Source: Candidatus Tectimicrobiota bacterium (GTDB lineage Bacteria; JACPSX01). From it: a stretch of 35,933 nucleotides of DNA. Position numbers and translations under genes: made by a program. This document shows, piece by piece, positions 25,847-34,220 of this stretch. The stretch is taken from the NCBI GenBank assembly GCA_016193065.1, contig JACPSX010000006.1:1808-37740 (forward strand). The letters are read 5' to 3'. Under the pieces are notes generated by a model. It ran no database searches, was not told the origin of the DNA, and was given only the letters and a program-made list of their open reading frames with translations. Position 1 is the first letter of the stretch. Each line of letters starts with the position of its first letter.

Positions 25847-26107
25847 ATTGTGGCCCTCCTGGTCGTGGGGCCCAAAAAGCTCCCCGAGCTGGCCCGGGCC
25901 CTGGGACGGGGGTTTGCCGAGTTCCGGCGGGCCACGGAAGACCTCAAGGGCACCCTGAACAAGGAGCTTGAGATCGAGGAGACCCTGACCGAGGCTGAGG
26001 ATCCTGCCAAGGACTATTCCCACCTGGCCGACCTGGACAGCCAGAACCACCCCATCGAATCAGTCGACAGCAGCAGCAAGCCCAAGGAGTCCCCGGTTAA
26101 TGGCTGA
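25835..26107 (+). CDS. TatA/TatB-family Tat translocase subunit, 5' end replaced by a repeat
   Basis: The frame reads IVALLVVGPKKLPELARALGRGFAEFRRATEDL, which is the end of the membrane helix, the hinge GPKKLPE and the amphipathic helix of TatA/B, followed by an acidic tail. What should come first (about ten residues such as MFGIGxPELLxI) is missing. Upstream codons are the repeat GCTGATTGCTGACAGCT, and an in-frame TGA stands just before the only possible start, a TTG inside the repeat. No ribosome site is evident. The helix would be too short by half, so the product is probably non-functional unless the assembly is wrong at the repeat. The stop is within the tatC start (ATGGCTGA overlap), the normal tatB-tatC linkage. 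TatB is slightly favoured by the KKLPELARALG pattern. Confidence 0.75.
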   Translation: MLTAIVALLVVGPKKLPELARALGRGFAEFRRATEDLKGTLNKELEIEETLTEAEDPAKDYSHLADLDSQNHPIESVDSSSKPKESPVNG

Positions 26108-26849
26108 CCAGGACCGCCGGATGCCCTTTATCCAGCATCTGGAGGAGCTGCGGCGCAGGCTCGTCGTGAGCCTCATCGCCATCGGAGCCGGCTTCCTGGT
26201 GGCCTACAATTTCAATGAAAAGCTCCTGCTTATCGTGCAGAGGCCGTTGAACCGCCCTCTGATCTTCCTCTCCCCGACGGAAGCCTTCTGGGTCAACCTG
26301 CTGGTCTCTTTTTTTGCCGGCGTGATTCTGGCCGCTCCTGTCCTTCTGTACGAAATGTGGAAGTTCGTGGCCCCGGGTCTCCTGGAGAAAGAGAAGCGCT
26401 ACATCTTCCCCTTCACGTTGCTCTCAACTCTTTTTTTTTCCCTGGGCGTGTCTTTCGCCTATTTCGTTGCTCTCCCCCTGGGTCTCCGCTTCCTTTTAGG
26501 GTTTGCCTCCCCCGAGCTGCAGCCCCTGCTTTCCCTCTCCAAGTACGTGGGCTTCTTCGGTAGGCTCCTGCTGGCCTTCGGCTTGGTATTCGAATTTCCC
26601 CTGGTCATCTTCCTGCTGACCCGCCTGGGCATTTTGCAGCCGCAGACCCTGGCTAAGAATCGCAAGTACGCCATCCTCGGCATCTTCGTGGTTTCCGCCC
26701 TGCTCACCCCCCCCGACGTGATCTCCCAGATCCTGATGGCGATCCCGCTCCTGGTTCTTTTCGAACTGAGTCTTCTCGTGTCCCGCAAGGTGCGCCGCAA
26801 AGTGGAGGAAAAGAAAGTTGCCGAGGAACGCCTGGAAGCCGTCCCTTAA
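26100..26849 (+). CDS. tatC: Sec-independent (twin-arginine) translocase subunit TatC
   Basis: A 249-residue six-helix membrane protein that recognises twin-arginine signal peptides. It opens with the conserved MPFIQHLEELRRRL, then FLSPTEAFWVNLLVSFFAG, a periplasmic loop after YEMWKFVAPGLLEKEKRY, FALPLGLRFLLGF, FGLVFEFPLVIFLL and VSALLTPPDVISQILMAIPLLVLFELSLL. The conserved HLEELR, P48-like FLSPTE and F-E-P residues are all present. It is complete and overlaps the truncated tatA/B stop by eight bases, and its own 3' end overlaps the pyrF start. Confidence 0.95.
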   Translation: MADQDRRMPFIQHLEELRRRLVVSLIAIGAGFLVAYNFNEKLLLIVQRPLNRPLIFLSPTEAFWVNLLVSFFAGVILAAPVLLYEMWKFVAPGLLEKEKRYIFPFTLLSTLFFSLGVSFAYFVALPLGLRFLLGFASPELQPLLSLSKYVGFFGRLLLAFGLVFEFPLVIFLLTRLGILQPQTLAKNRKYAILGIFVVSALLTPPDVISQILMAIPLLVLFELSLLVSRKVRRKVEEKKVAEERLEAVP

Positions 26850-27588
26850 AGACCGACTTGTTTTTGCCCTGGACGTCGACGATCTCGAAGAGGCCAGGCA
26901 ATGGATTGACGCTCTGCGGGGGGAGGTGGGCACGTTTAAGGTCGGGCTGCAGCTCTTTACCCGCATTGGACCCGAGGGGGTACGGGGTCTGATGAATTCG
27001 GATCTGCAGATCTTTCTGGACCTGAAGCTCCACGACATTCCCCACACGGTCGCCCAGGCATCCCGGGGGATTGCGGCCCTCGGGGCTCGCATGTTTACCG
27101 TCCATACTCTGGGGGGTACCGACATGCTGGCGGCCTGCGCGGAGGCCATCGCGGAGGAGGCCGGACGTCTCGGGCTGCCGCGGCCCCTCATCCTGGGAGT
27201 GACCCTGCTCACCAGCCTGGACGAGGCGGCCGCCCGTGCCCTGGGGTTTAATCGCAAGATACGGGATCAGACCCTGCGCTTGGCTGCACTGGCGCGCCAG
27301 GCCGGCCTGGACGGCGTCGTTGCTTCGTCCCAAGAAGTGGAGTCAATTAAGAAAGCGTGCGGCTCCGAATTTCTTGCCGTGGTTCCCGGCATCCGGCCCA
27401 CAGAGGCCGGAGAGAAAGCGGACGATCAAAAGCGAACTGGAACTCCCCTCGAAGCCGTGGAACGAGGGGCTGACTTTCTGGTCGTGGGCCGCCCCTTGCG
27501 GCAGTCCTCGCATCCGGCTCAGACAGCCAGAGAGATCGTGGAGGAAATCCGCCGTGGCTGGCAGCACCGATCTACTGGAACTCTTTAA
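26818..27588 (+). CDS. pyrF: Orotidine 5'-phosphate decarboxylase
   Basis: A 256-residue enzyme that makes UMP from OMP in the last step of de novo pyrimidine synthesis. It has DRLVFALDVDDLEEA at the N-terminus, the catalytic D-x-K-x-x-D in FLDLKLHDIP (D68, K70, D73), GVTLLTSLDE, and the phosphate-binding PGIRP and VVGRPLRQSSHP. The start is TTG at 26818, 32 bases inside tatC; no ATG or GTG fits better, and it may be translationally coupled. The 3' end overlaps pyrE by 35 bases. Confidence 0.93.
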   Translation: MPRNAWKPSLKDRLVFALDVDDLEEARQWIDALRGEVGTFKVGLQLFTRIGPEGVRGLMNSDLQIFLDLKLHDIPHTVAQASRGIAALGARMFTVHTLGGTDMLAACAEAIAEEAGRLGLPRPLILGVTLLTSLDEAAARALGFNRKIRDQTLRLAALARQAGLDGVVASSQEVESIKKACGSEFLAVVPGIRPTEAGEKADDQKRTGTPLEAVERGADFLVVGRPLRQSSHPAQTAREIVEEIRRGWQHRSTGTL

Positions 27589-28129
27589 AGAATCCGGAGC
27601 CCTGCTGGAGGGGCACTTTCTGCTCACTTCCGGACTCCACAGCCCTCACTATCTCCAGTGTGCCTTGTTCCTGCAGTTCCCGACCCACGCCGAGAGAGTG
27701 GGGAGAGAACTCGCCGCCGTGCTGGCTCCGTTTTCTCCGACTGTGGTCGTCTCCCCCGCAGTGGGAGGCATCCTGGTGGGGCACGAGGTCGCCCGCGCTC
27801 TGGGACTGCGGGCGGTTTTCACGGAGCGGGAGGCGGGAGTCATGACGCTCCGCAGGGGGTTTTCTCTCAAGGCAGGAGAGAAAGCCGTGGTTGTGGAGGA
27901 CGTGGTGACCACGGGTGGCTCCGTCGTGGATGCGGCCCAAGCTGTTGAGCGAAGCCGGGTCGAAGTGGTCGCCTACGGCGCCATCATCGACCGCAGCGGC
28001 GGACAGGTGAATCTAAACCACCCCCTGAAGACCCTGATTACGGTGAATTTTTCCACCTATAAGCCGCCCGATTGTCCCCTGTGCCGCCAGGGGATCCCGG
28101 CCATCAAACCGGGCAGCAGGGGATTATAG
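27554..28129 (+). CDS. pyrE: Orotate phosphoribosyltransferase
   Basis: About 191 residues. The ORF track gives a 297-aa frame from 27236, but its first 106 residues are a shadow of pyrF; the real start is GTG 27554 (VAGSTDLLELFKESGALL). The enzyme converts orotate and PRPP to OMP, the step before PyrF. It shows GHFLLTSGLHSPHYLQ, VVSPAVGGILVGHEVA, AVFTEREAG and the PRPP-binding motif VVVEDVVTTGGSV. Two cysteines near the end (CPLCRQG) are common in the longer bacterial branch. Overlap with pyrF implies coupling. Confidence 0.94.
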   Translation: MAGSTDLLELFKESGALLEGHFLLTSGLHSPHYLQCALFLQFPTHAERVGRELAAVLAPFSPTVVVSPAVGGILVGHEVARALGLRAVFTEREAGVMTLRRGFSLKAGEKAVVVEDVVTTGGSVVDAAQAVERSRVEVVAYGAIIDRSGGQVNLNHPLKTLITVNFSTYKPPDCPLCRQGIPAIKPGSRGL

Positions 28130-28135
28130 AATCCC

Positions 28136-28414
28136 ATGGCCAAGAAGCGGGTTCACCTGTGGGTTTCCGGCCTCGTGCAGGGGGTGGGGTTCCGGTTCGT
28201 CGCCGAGCGCCAGGCCCTGCGCCTGGACCTGCGCGGCTGGGTGAGGAACCTGCGCAACGGAAGGGTCGAGCTCATGGCCGAGGGGGAGGAAAGCAATTTG
28301 CGGGAACTGGTGCGCTGGTGCCACCAGGGTCCCTCCGGTGCCAGGGTCACCGACGTGGAGGTGGAGTGGGAACCCTGCCAGGATGAATTCAACGGATTTG
28401 AGATTCGATTTTAG
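28136..28414 (+). CDS. acyP: Acylphosphatase
   Basis: A 92-residue small alpha/beta protein that hydrolyses acyl phosphates. The signature GLVQGVGFRFVAERQA contains the catalytic arginine (GFRF), and GWVRNLRNGRVEL contains the catalytic asparagine. Size and motif order match the family. It follows pyrE after six bases and ends the plus-strand operon; the next 200 bases are repeats and the oppositely oriented purA. Confidence 0.94.
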   Translation: MAKKRVHLWVSGLVQGVGFRFVAERQALRLDLRGWVRNLRNGRVELMAEGEESNLRELVRWCHQGPSGARVTDVEVEWEPCQDEFNGFEIRF

Positions 28415-28420
28415 GTAAGC

Positions 28421-28441
28421 AGTCAGCGATCAGCATTCAGC
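28421..28441 (+). repeat. Three-unit NNTCAGC array after acyP
   Basis: AGTCAGC GATCAGC ATTCAGC, exactly three 7-bp units, begin seven bases after the acyP stop. This is the same family as the arrays at 24.5 and 25.7 kb. Confidence 0.7.
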
Positions 28442-28625
28442 CTCACCCCCACCCACCCCTCCCCCAGAGATTGTGTCATAAGTCCGTTCATGGTTCGACA
28501 GGCTCACCACGAACGGACAAGGAGACCAGAAATTCAATCACTTAGCCGTTCGTCCTGAGCTTGTCGAAGGGCGAACGGCGGATTGCGACACAGTCTCCCA
28601 GGGGGGAGGGTCAGGGAGGGGGTGA
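28442..28625. mobile_element. Copy 2 of the terminal-inverted-repeat element, nested in a G/C-run palindrome
   Basis: The element itself is 28467-28597, bounded by GAGATTGTGTC and GACACAGTCTC (one mismatch), and differs from copy 1 at only a few bases. Outside it, CTCACCCCCACCCACCCCT on the left and GGGAGGGTCAGGGAGGGG on the right are inverted arms of another palindrome, so the element is inserted at its tip. CCA stands at both borders and may be a 3-bp target duplication. The right arm contains the purA stop codon and its last codons (SPPP). It lies between convergent acyP and purA and may serve as a terminator for both. Confidence 0.75.
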
Positions 28626-29909
28626 AAAAGCATTTTGGAGGACAATGGTCTGATCGCGCCGGGGGCCCGTGGAGATGATGCCCACGGGAACACCAACTTC
28701 GCTGCTGATGAATTCCACGTAATTTCTCGCCTCAATGGGCAGCGCTTCGTAGGAGGTCACCCCCAGCGTGCTCTCTCTCCAGCCTCTGCGCTCTACGTAA
28801 ACCGGCTCGCAGTCGGCCAGACTGGGGATCTCGGAGGTGATTTCCCGGTACTCCTTGCCCTGCCACCGGTACCCCACGCAAACGCTGATTTGAGCCGCCT
28901 CGTCAAGAACGTCCAGCTTGGTCACCGCCAGGAAGCGCAACCCATTGACGCGCACGGCATAGCGTGCGACCACCGCGTCAAACCAGCCGCAGCGCCGCGG
29001 CCGTCCCGTGGTGGCCCCGTACTCCATCCCCCGCTCCCGCAGGACGTCCCCTTCTTTCCCTGTCAATTCCGTAGGGAAGGGGCCTTCGCCGACGCGGGTG
29101 GCATAGGCTTTCACCACCCCGATGACCGTGGTGATGACCTTGGGCGGAATCCCGAGCCCCGTGCAAGCCCCGCCGATGGCTGCATTAGAAGAAGTGACAA
29201 AGGGATAAGTCCCGAGATCCACATCGAGCATTGTCCCCTGAGCTCCTTCCACCAGAATGTGATCACCGCGGTCGATGGCCTCCCAAAGAAGAAGAGTCGT
29301 ATCTTCTATGAAGGGGGCCAGCCGGTCCCGGTACACGCAGTATTCCTGCAAGATCTCCTCCAGGCTCAGCTCCGTCTGCCCGTAAAGCTCCCTGAGGAGG
29401 AGATTTTTTTCCTGCAAGTTCATCCGCACTTTTTCTCGCAAGCGGTCAGGGGCAAGAAGATCTCCCAGGCGCACCCCAACGCGCGCTGCTTTGTCCGTGT
29501 AAGCGGGGCCGATGCCTCGCCCCGTCGTCCCCAATTTTCCGCCCCCCAGGTGTTTCTCGCTGGCCTGGTCCAGAAGCCGGTGGTAGGGTATGATGAGATG
29601 GGCTCCGGGACTGATGGTGAGCCGGCCCTCGACCCGGATTTCCCGGGATTCCAGATGTTCAATCTCCGCCAGAAGGGCTTGCGGATCAATGACCACACCG
29701 TGTCCGACCAGGCAGCGCTTGCCGGGATGGACAATCCCCGAGGGGATCGAGTGCAGAACAAACTGCTCGTCGCCGGTCACGACCGTGTGCCCGGCATTCG
29801 GCCCTCCCTGATAACGAGCGACGCACTGGGCTTGCTCGCTCAGGAAATCGATGATCTTCCCTTTCCCCTCATCTCCCCATTGGGCGCCCACTACAGCTAC
29901 AACCGTCAT
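28611..29909 (-). CDS. purA: Adenylosuccinate synthetase
   Basis: A 432-residue enzyme that joins IMP and aspartate using GTP, the first AMP-specific step. The start is ATG 29909 (MTVVAVVGAQWGDEGKGK); the longer ORF-track N-terminus is a shadow over the hisZ end. Catalytic D13 and the HTVV histidine, RGIGPAYTDKAAR, LVEGAQGTMLDVDLGTYPFVTSSN, GRPRRCGWFDA and GPRRDQT are in the family order. The last residues (SPPP) are encoded by an intergenic repeat. GGGAGG upstream of the start is somewhat distant. The gene is the last of a four-gene minus operon. Confidence 0.96.
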   Translation of the reverse strand: MTVVAVVGAQWGDEGKGKIIDFLSEQAQCVARYQGGPNAGHTVVTGDEQFVLHSIPSGIVHPGKRCLVGHGVVIDPQALLAEIEHLESREIRVEGRLTISPGAHLIIPYHRLLDQASEKHLGGGKLGTTGRGIGPAYTDKAARVGVRLGDLLAPDRLREKVRMNLQEKNLLLRELYGQTELSLEEILQEYCVYRDRLAPFIEDTTLLLWEAIDRGDHILVEGAQGTMLDVDLGTYPFVTSSNAAIGGACTGLGIPPKVITTVIGVVKAYATRVGEGPFPTELTGKEGDVLRERGMEYGATTGRPRRCGWFDAVVARYAVRVNGLRFLAVTKLDVLDEAAQISVCVGYRWQGKEYREITSEIPSLADCEPVYVERRGWRESTLGVTSYEALPIEARNYVEFISSEVGVPVGIISTGPRRDQTIVLQNAFSPPP

Positions 29910-29931
29910 GTCTGAAATCCGCCTCCCACCC

Positions 29932-31233
29932 CTACGATGACGACCGCCCCATTCGCTCCTGGAGGAACTCGGCCAGCCGCGAGATTTCCACGGAACTCTC
30001 CACACCCCGCGCCACCTCGACCACTTTCGCCAGGCCTTCCGAGACCCCGTTCCCTCCCAGAATTACGGCCCAGGGGATCTGAAACGTGCGGGCGTAGGCC
30101 ACCGAGCCTTCCAGGTCGCGGCGAATAATGTCGCGGGCCACCCGCAATCCGCAGCCCCTCAAATTGCGGGCTACCCGAACCGCCTCCCCTTTTCGGGAGC
30201 GAAACTCAATGAGAAGAACGTCCGCCCCGGACGGCAGCGCCAGATCCCCCTGGCGCTCAAGGGCCAGGAGAACTCGCTCCACATCGATGGCAAAGCCCGT
30301 GGCCGGGGCCGGAGCGCCGAATTTCTCCAGGAGCCGGTCGTATCTGCCCCCTCCGCAAATCTCATAGCCCAGATGGGGGGTGAATCCCTCGAAGACCATC
30401 CCCGTGTAGTAGTCGAACCCCCGGATTTCGCACAGATCCACCGTGATGTGGTCCGAGACTCCGTAGGCATCAACGAACTTAAGAATCCGGGAAAGCGTTT
30501 CCAGGGCCGCACGGCAGCGTGGGGTTCCCACCAGGGGAAGCACCTTATCGAGAACTTCTCTCCCGCTCCCTACCAGCCCGGGGAGCTCCAGGAGCAGCCC
30601 GGTCTGGCGAGCTTCCAACTTTTCCCGGCGGCTGCTCTCCTCCAGAGCGGAACGGTCCCGGCGCTGAACCGCTTGCCGGATTTCCACCTCGACGGCCGCA
30701 GAAACCCCGAGTTCCTCCAGAACACCGGAAAAAAAGTCAATATCGCTCACGGACAGGTGGAAATCATCGAGCCCGACGGCCATGAGCCCCTCCACGGCCA
30801 TGGCGATCATCTCCGCGTCAGCCTCCGGAGAATCCAGTCCCAGGAGCTCGACTCCCGCTTGAAAGAATTCCCGGGCCCGGCCGGCCTGGGGCTCCACATA
30901 GCGAAACACGCTGCTCGCATAGCAAAGCCGCAGGGGGCGGGGACGATCCTTGAGGAGCGTGGAGGCAAAGCGGGCAATTTGCGGCGTGATATCGGGCCGC
31001 AGGACGAGGAGATTGCCGCTCTCCCGGTCAATCATCGTGAAGGTCTTATCGCGCCACTCGGAACCCAGGCCGGGGGCAATCGCATCGAAAAACTCGAAGG
31101 TCGGGGTGACGACTTCCTGGAAGCCCCAGCGGGTAAACACCCCCAGGAGCTGCTCCTCGACCCAGCGCTTCTTGGCCGCCACTTCCGGCAGCAACACCTT
31201 GACGCCTTTGGGAATCTCATGCATCAAAGCCAT
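29932..31233 (-). CDS. hisZ: ATP phosphoribosyltransferase regulatory subunit (histidyl-tRNA synthetase paralog)
   Basis: A 433-residue class II synthetase-like protein. It has GVKVLLPEVAAKKRWVEEQL, TPTFEFFDAI, DITPQIARFASTLLKDRPRPLRL, GREFFQAGVELLG-like AREFFQAGVELLG, the motif RGFDYYTGMVFEGF and GGGRYDRLLEKFG. Replacement of the HisRS N-terminal and histidine-loop signatures, and the position directly upstream of purA (22 bp), point to HisZ, which activates the short-form HisG in histidine synthesis. A C-terminal part of about 100 residues (LLIEFRSRKGEAVRVARNLRGCGL) resembles the anticodon-binding domain. hisG is not in the window. A HisRS2-like role cannot be fully excluded. Confidence 0.9.
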   Translation of the reverse strand: MALMHEIPKGVKVLLPEVAAKKRWVEEQLLGVFTRWGFQEVVTPTFEFFDAIAPGLGSEWRDKTFTMIDRESGNLLVLRPDITPQIARFASTLLKDRPRPLRLCYASSVFRYVEPQAGRAREFFQAGVELLGLDSPEADAEMIAMAVEGLMAVGLDDFHLSVSDIDFFSGVLEELGVSAAVEVEIRQAVQRRDRSALEESSRREKLEARQTGLLLELPGLVGSGREVLDKVLPLVGTPRCRAALETLSRILKFVDAYGVSDHITVDLCEIRGFDYYTGMVFEGFTPHLGYEICGGGRYDRLLEKFGAPAPATGFAIDVERVLLALERQGDLALPSGADVLLIEFRSRKGEAVRVARNLRGCGLRVARDIIRRDLEGSVAYARTFQIPWAVILGGNGVSEGLAKVVEVARGVESSVEISRLAEFLQERMGRSSS

Positions 31234-31252
31234 GTCCGACCCTACCGGAGAC

Positions 31253-32833
31253 TCAAAGTTTGACCAGCTTGGCGTACAGGAGGTCGGGGAGAGCCTGAAT
31301 TTCCGCCAGCACCTGGGGGGGGATCTCCGAGTCCACGTTCACGAAAGAAACGGCCCTGTCGTTGGGGGCCTTACGACCGAGCTGCATGCCGGCTATATTG
31401 ATCTGGTTGGAGCCCAAAATGGTGCCGATTTTCCCGATCACCCCCGGGGTGTCGATGTTGCCGAAAACCAGTATGTAGCCCGCCGGAGTGGCCTCGATGT
31501 GGTAGCCGTCGATCATGACGATGCGCGGATCGTGGCGGCCGAAGACAGTGCCCGCAGCCCGGCGTTCTTCGCGGTCGGTCTTCAGTGTGAGGTCCACGAG
31601 GCTGGTGTAATACTCGGCCTCGCTGCTGGTCGTCTCATACACCTTGATCCCCCGCTCGTGGGCGAGAACGGGCGCGTTGACCTCGTTCACGGTCTCTCCC
31701 AGAAACGGTTTCAGGACCCCCTTGAGGAGAGTCACGGTCAGGGGTTTTACACCCATGTGGGCCACTTCACCGCTGTAGCGCACGTGGACTTCCTGAATTC
31801 CCCGCTCCACGAGCTGGGAAGTCAGGCTCCCCATCTGCTCGCACAACTGCAGGTAGGGGCGCAGCTTTCCCAGAAGCTCCCCATCCACCGAGGGGACGTT
31901 GACCGCGTTTTGAATCTCGCCGCGCTTCAGATAGGCGATGATCTGCTGGGCAATCGCCACCCCCACCTGTTCCTGGGCCTCGTCCGTCGAGGCCCCCAGG
32001 TGCGGGGTACAGATGACCTCCTCCAGGCTCAGAAGGGGGTTATCCCCGGGCGGCTCCTTCTCGAAAACGTCCAGGGCCGCTCCGGCCACCTGGCCGCTCT
32101 TGATGGCGTCGTAGAGGGCCTTCTCGTCCACAATCCCGCCGCGGGCGCAGTTGATGACGCGCACCCCGGTTTTCACGCGGGCAAATGCTTCGGCCCCGAG
32201 AAGCCCCCGGGTTTCCGGCGTGAGGGGGACATGAACGGTGATGAAATCGGAGCGGCGCAGGACGTCTTCAAGCTCCACAAATTCGACCCCGATTCTCTCC
32301 GCCACCTCGGGGGAAATGTGAGGATCGTAGGCAATCACGTCCATACCCAGCCCCTTGGCGCGGTCGGCCACCACGCTGCCGATCCGGCCAAGGCCGATGA
32401 CTCCCAGCGTCTTTTTGTAGACCTCCACCCCCACAAAGCGCTTGCGGTCCCACTTCTTGGCCTGCAGGCTGGCGTAGGCCTGAGGGATCTTGCGCGCCAG
32501 CGCCAGAAGCAAGCTGATGGCATGCTCGGCGGTGGTGATCGTGTTCCCCCCGGGGGTGTTCATAACAATGATCCCGCGCTTGCTGGCCGCTTCCACGTCC
32601 ACGTTGTCCACTCCGATCCCGGCCCGCCCCACCACCCGCAGATTGCGGGCCGCCTCCACGACAGGCGCAGTGACCTTGGTCTCGCTGCGCACCACCAGAG
32701 CCTCGTATTCCGGGATCACCTGCAGCAACTCCTGCGGGGAAAGGCCGATCTTCACATCCACCTCGAGCCCTTTTTCCTGGCGCAGAAGATCAATCCCCTT
32801 GGCAGAAATCGGATCCGAAACCAGAACTTTCAT
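31253..32833 (-). CDS. serA: D-3-phosphoglycerate dehydrogenase
   Basis: A 526-residue long-form enzyme for the first step of serine synthesis. The N-terminal substrate domain (MKVLVSDPISAKGIDLL) is followed by the NAD site GVIGLGRIGSVVADRAKG, catalytic Arg in NCARGGIVDE, Glu in ALDVFEKEPP and His in CTPHLGAST. After it come the allosteric-substrate-binding domain (NVPSVDGELLGKLRPYL onward) and a C-terminal ACT domain (ILVFGNIDTPGVIGKIG...NIAGMQLGR) that usually senses serine. The gene is 12 bp after the aminotransferase and 19 bp before hisZ. Confidence 0.96.
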   Translation of the reverse strand: MKVLVSDPISAKGIDLLRQEKGLEVDVKIGLSPQELLQVIPEYEALVVRSETKVTAPVVEAARNLRVVGRAGIGVDNVDVEAASKRGIIVMNTPGGNTITTAEHAISLLLALARKIPQAYASLQAKKWDRKRFVGVEVYKKTLGVIGLGRIGSVVADRAKGLGMDVIAYDPHISPEVAERIGVEFVELEDVLRRSDFITVHVPLTPETRGLLGAEAFARVKTGVRVINCARGGIVDEKALYDAIKSGQVAGAALDVFEKEPPGDNPLLSLEEVICTPHLGASTDEAQEQVGVAIAQQIIAYLKRGEIQNAVNVPSVDGELLGKLRPYLQLCEQMGSLTSQLVERGIQEVHVRYSGEVAHMGVKPLTVTLLKGVLKPFLGETVNEVNAPVLAHERGIKVYETTSSEAEYYTSLVDLTLKTDREERRAAGTVFGRHDPRIVMIDGYHIEATPAGYILVFGNIDTPGVIGKIGTILGSNQINIAGMQLGRKAPNDRAVSFVNVDSEIPPQVLAEIQALPDLLYAKLVKL

Positions 32834-32845
32834 GAATGCTGGCCC

Positions 32846-33985
32846 TCACTCCAACAGCAACGCCTCGGCGGCTGCCACTCCGGCCCCCGGCTTCACTTTG
32901 TGTCCCATCTGGACCAGAACCATTTCCAGCACCGAGATCAGCGCCAGGATGTCATAAGAATCCACAAACCCCATGTGAGCGACGCGGAAAATTTTTCCCT
33001 TCAGGGAACCCTGGCCCTCGGCCACAGTGATCCCGAAACGATCACTGAGAATCTTGATCAGCTCCTCGCTGTCCAGCCCTGCGGGCATGCACACCGACGT
33101 GACGCCCGCACTGGGCAATTCCTTGGCAAAAGGCTCCAGGCCTATGGCCGCCATGGCCCGGCGGGTGGCCTCGGCAAGACGCGCGTGCCTGGCAAACATG
33201 GCCTCCAACCCCTCCTGCCGGATCTGCCGGAGACTGGCGGCCAGCCCCACGACCAGGGAGACGGCAGGAGTGTAGGAGCTGGTGTTTTTCTGGGCGTTCT
33301 TCAGCTCCTTGCGGAAGTCAAAATAGTACTTGGGGAGCGTGGAGCTCTCCGTGAACTTCCAGGCCTTCGGGCTTAAAGCGGTAAAGGCCAGCCCCGGCGG
33401 CAGCATGAGGGCTTTCTGAGAGGCGCTCACGACCACGTCAAGGCCGTAGCGGTCCATGGGAATGTCAAACGTCCCCAGGGCGCTCACCGCATCGACGATC
33501 AGCGCTGTCCCGGCGAGCGGGCGGACAATTTCGCCCAGGGCTTTCAAATCGGAGCTCACGCCCGTGGAGGTCTCCGTGGCCTGCACCAGGACCCCGCGGA
33601 TCTCGGGATCTTCTTTCAAGATGGCGGACACATCCTGGGGTTTGGGGGCATAGCCCCACTTCACGTCAAGGATGCGGGCCTGCAAGCCGTAGGCATTCGC
33701 CAGTTCCTCCCAGCGTTCACCGAATTTTCCCCCCCGGGTCACCAGCACCTTGTCGCCCGGAGAGAACAAATTACTGATGGTCCCTTCCATGGCCCCGGTT
33801 CCAGAGGCTGCGAAGATGAGGACTTCTTGATCCGTTTGAAAGAGATATTTCAAGTCCAGGCGGACCTGGGAAAAAAGAGCGCTGTAGTCGCGGGTGCGAT
33901 GGTGGATGATGGGTTTGGCCATTTCCGCCAGAACAGACGGCGGAATCGGAGTCGGACCCGGTGTAAACAGGTAGTGTTTCTCCAT
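32846..33985 (-). CDS. Class V PLP aminotransferase (alanine-glyoxylate / serine-pyruvate type), likely serine pathway
   Basis: A 379-residue fold-type I aminotransferase. It begins YLFTPGPTPIPPSVLAEM and has HHRTRDYSALF, FAASGTGAMEG, VQATETSTGVSSDL, LIVDAVSALG and the PLP lysine K191 in SASQKALMLPPG, then SSYTPAVSLV. Such proteins are annotated as alanine-glyoxylate or serine-pyruvate aminotransferase, but when placed directly before serA, as here, they can serve as the phosphoserine aminotransferase of serine synthesis; this is inference. It is the promoter-proximal gene of the operon, with AAGGGACG before the ATG. Confidence 0.93.
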   Translation of the reverse strand: MEKHYLFTPGPTPIPPSVLAEMAKPIIHHRTRDYSALFSQVRLDLKYLFQTDQEVLIFAASGTGAMEGTISNLFSPGDKVLVTRGGKFGERWEELANAYGLQARILDVKWGYAPKPQDVSAILKEDPEIRGVLVQATETSTGVSSDLKALGEIVRPLAGTALIVDAVSALGTFDIPMDRYGLDVVVSASQKALMLPPGLAFTALSPKAWKFTESSTLPKYYFDFRKELKNAQKNTSSYTPAVSLVVGLAASLRQIRQEGLEAMFARHARLAEATRRAMAAIGLEPFAKELPSAGVTSVCMPAGLDSEELIKILSDRFGITVAEGQGSLKGKIFRVAHMGFVDSYDILALISVLEMVLVQMGHKVKPGAGVAAAEALLLE

Positions 33986-34220
33986 AGTACGTCCCTTCTA
34001 CCCCCCTCAGGTGGAAGACCGGAGCCCCGTGAGAATTCTACAAAGCTCTCGGAAATTTGGGGTTCCCGGGCTCCAGGCCGGCGAGTAAAGATAGCAGATG
34101 CGGCTCAACACTGTCAACGGCAAAGGGTGTTTTTCGTTGACTCCCATTTGAGACCTAACTATATTGGCGCTATTTACAAAACCCCATGATTTTTCAACTC
34201 GTTGAGGAGGGAGGGTCGCG

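Noticed and set aside
27236-27553. N-terminal extension of pyrE in the ORF track
   Set aside because: It overlaps pyrF in another frame and has no OPRT homology; the real start is GTG 27554.
28635-29915. 426-aa plus-strand ORF
   Set aside because: Antisense shadow of purA.
30950-33376. 808-aa plus-strand ORF
   Set aside because: It is antisense to hisZ, serA and the aminotransferase, all of which have full motifs; its composition is typical of a high-GC shadow frame.
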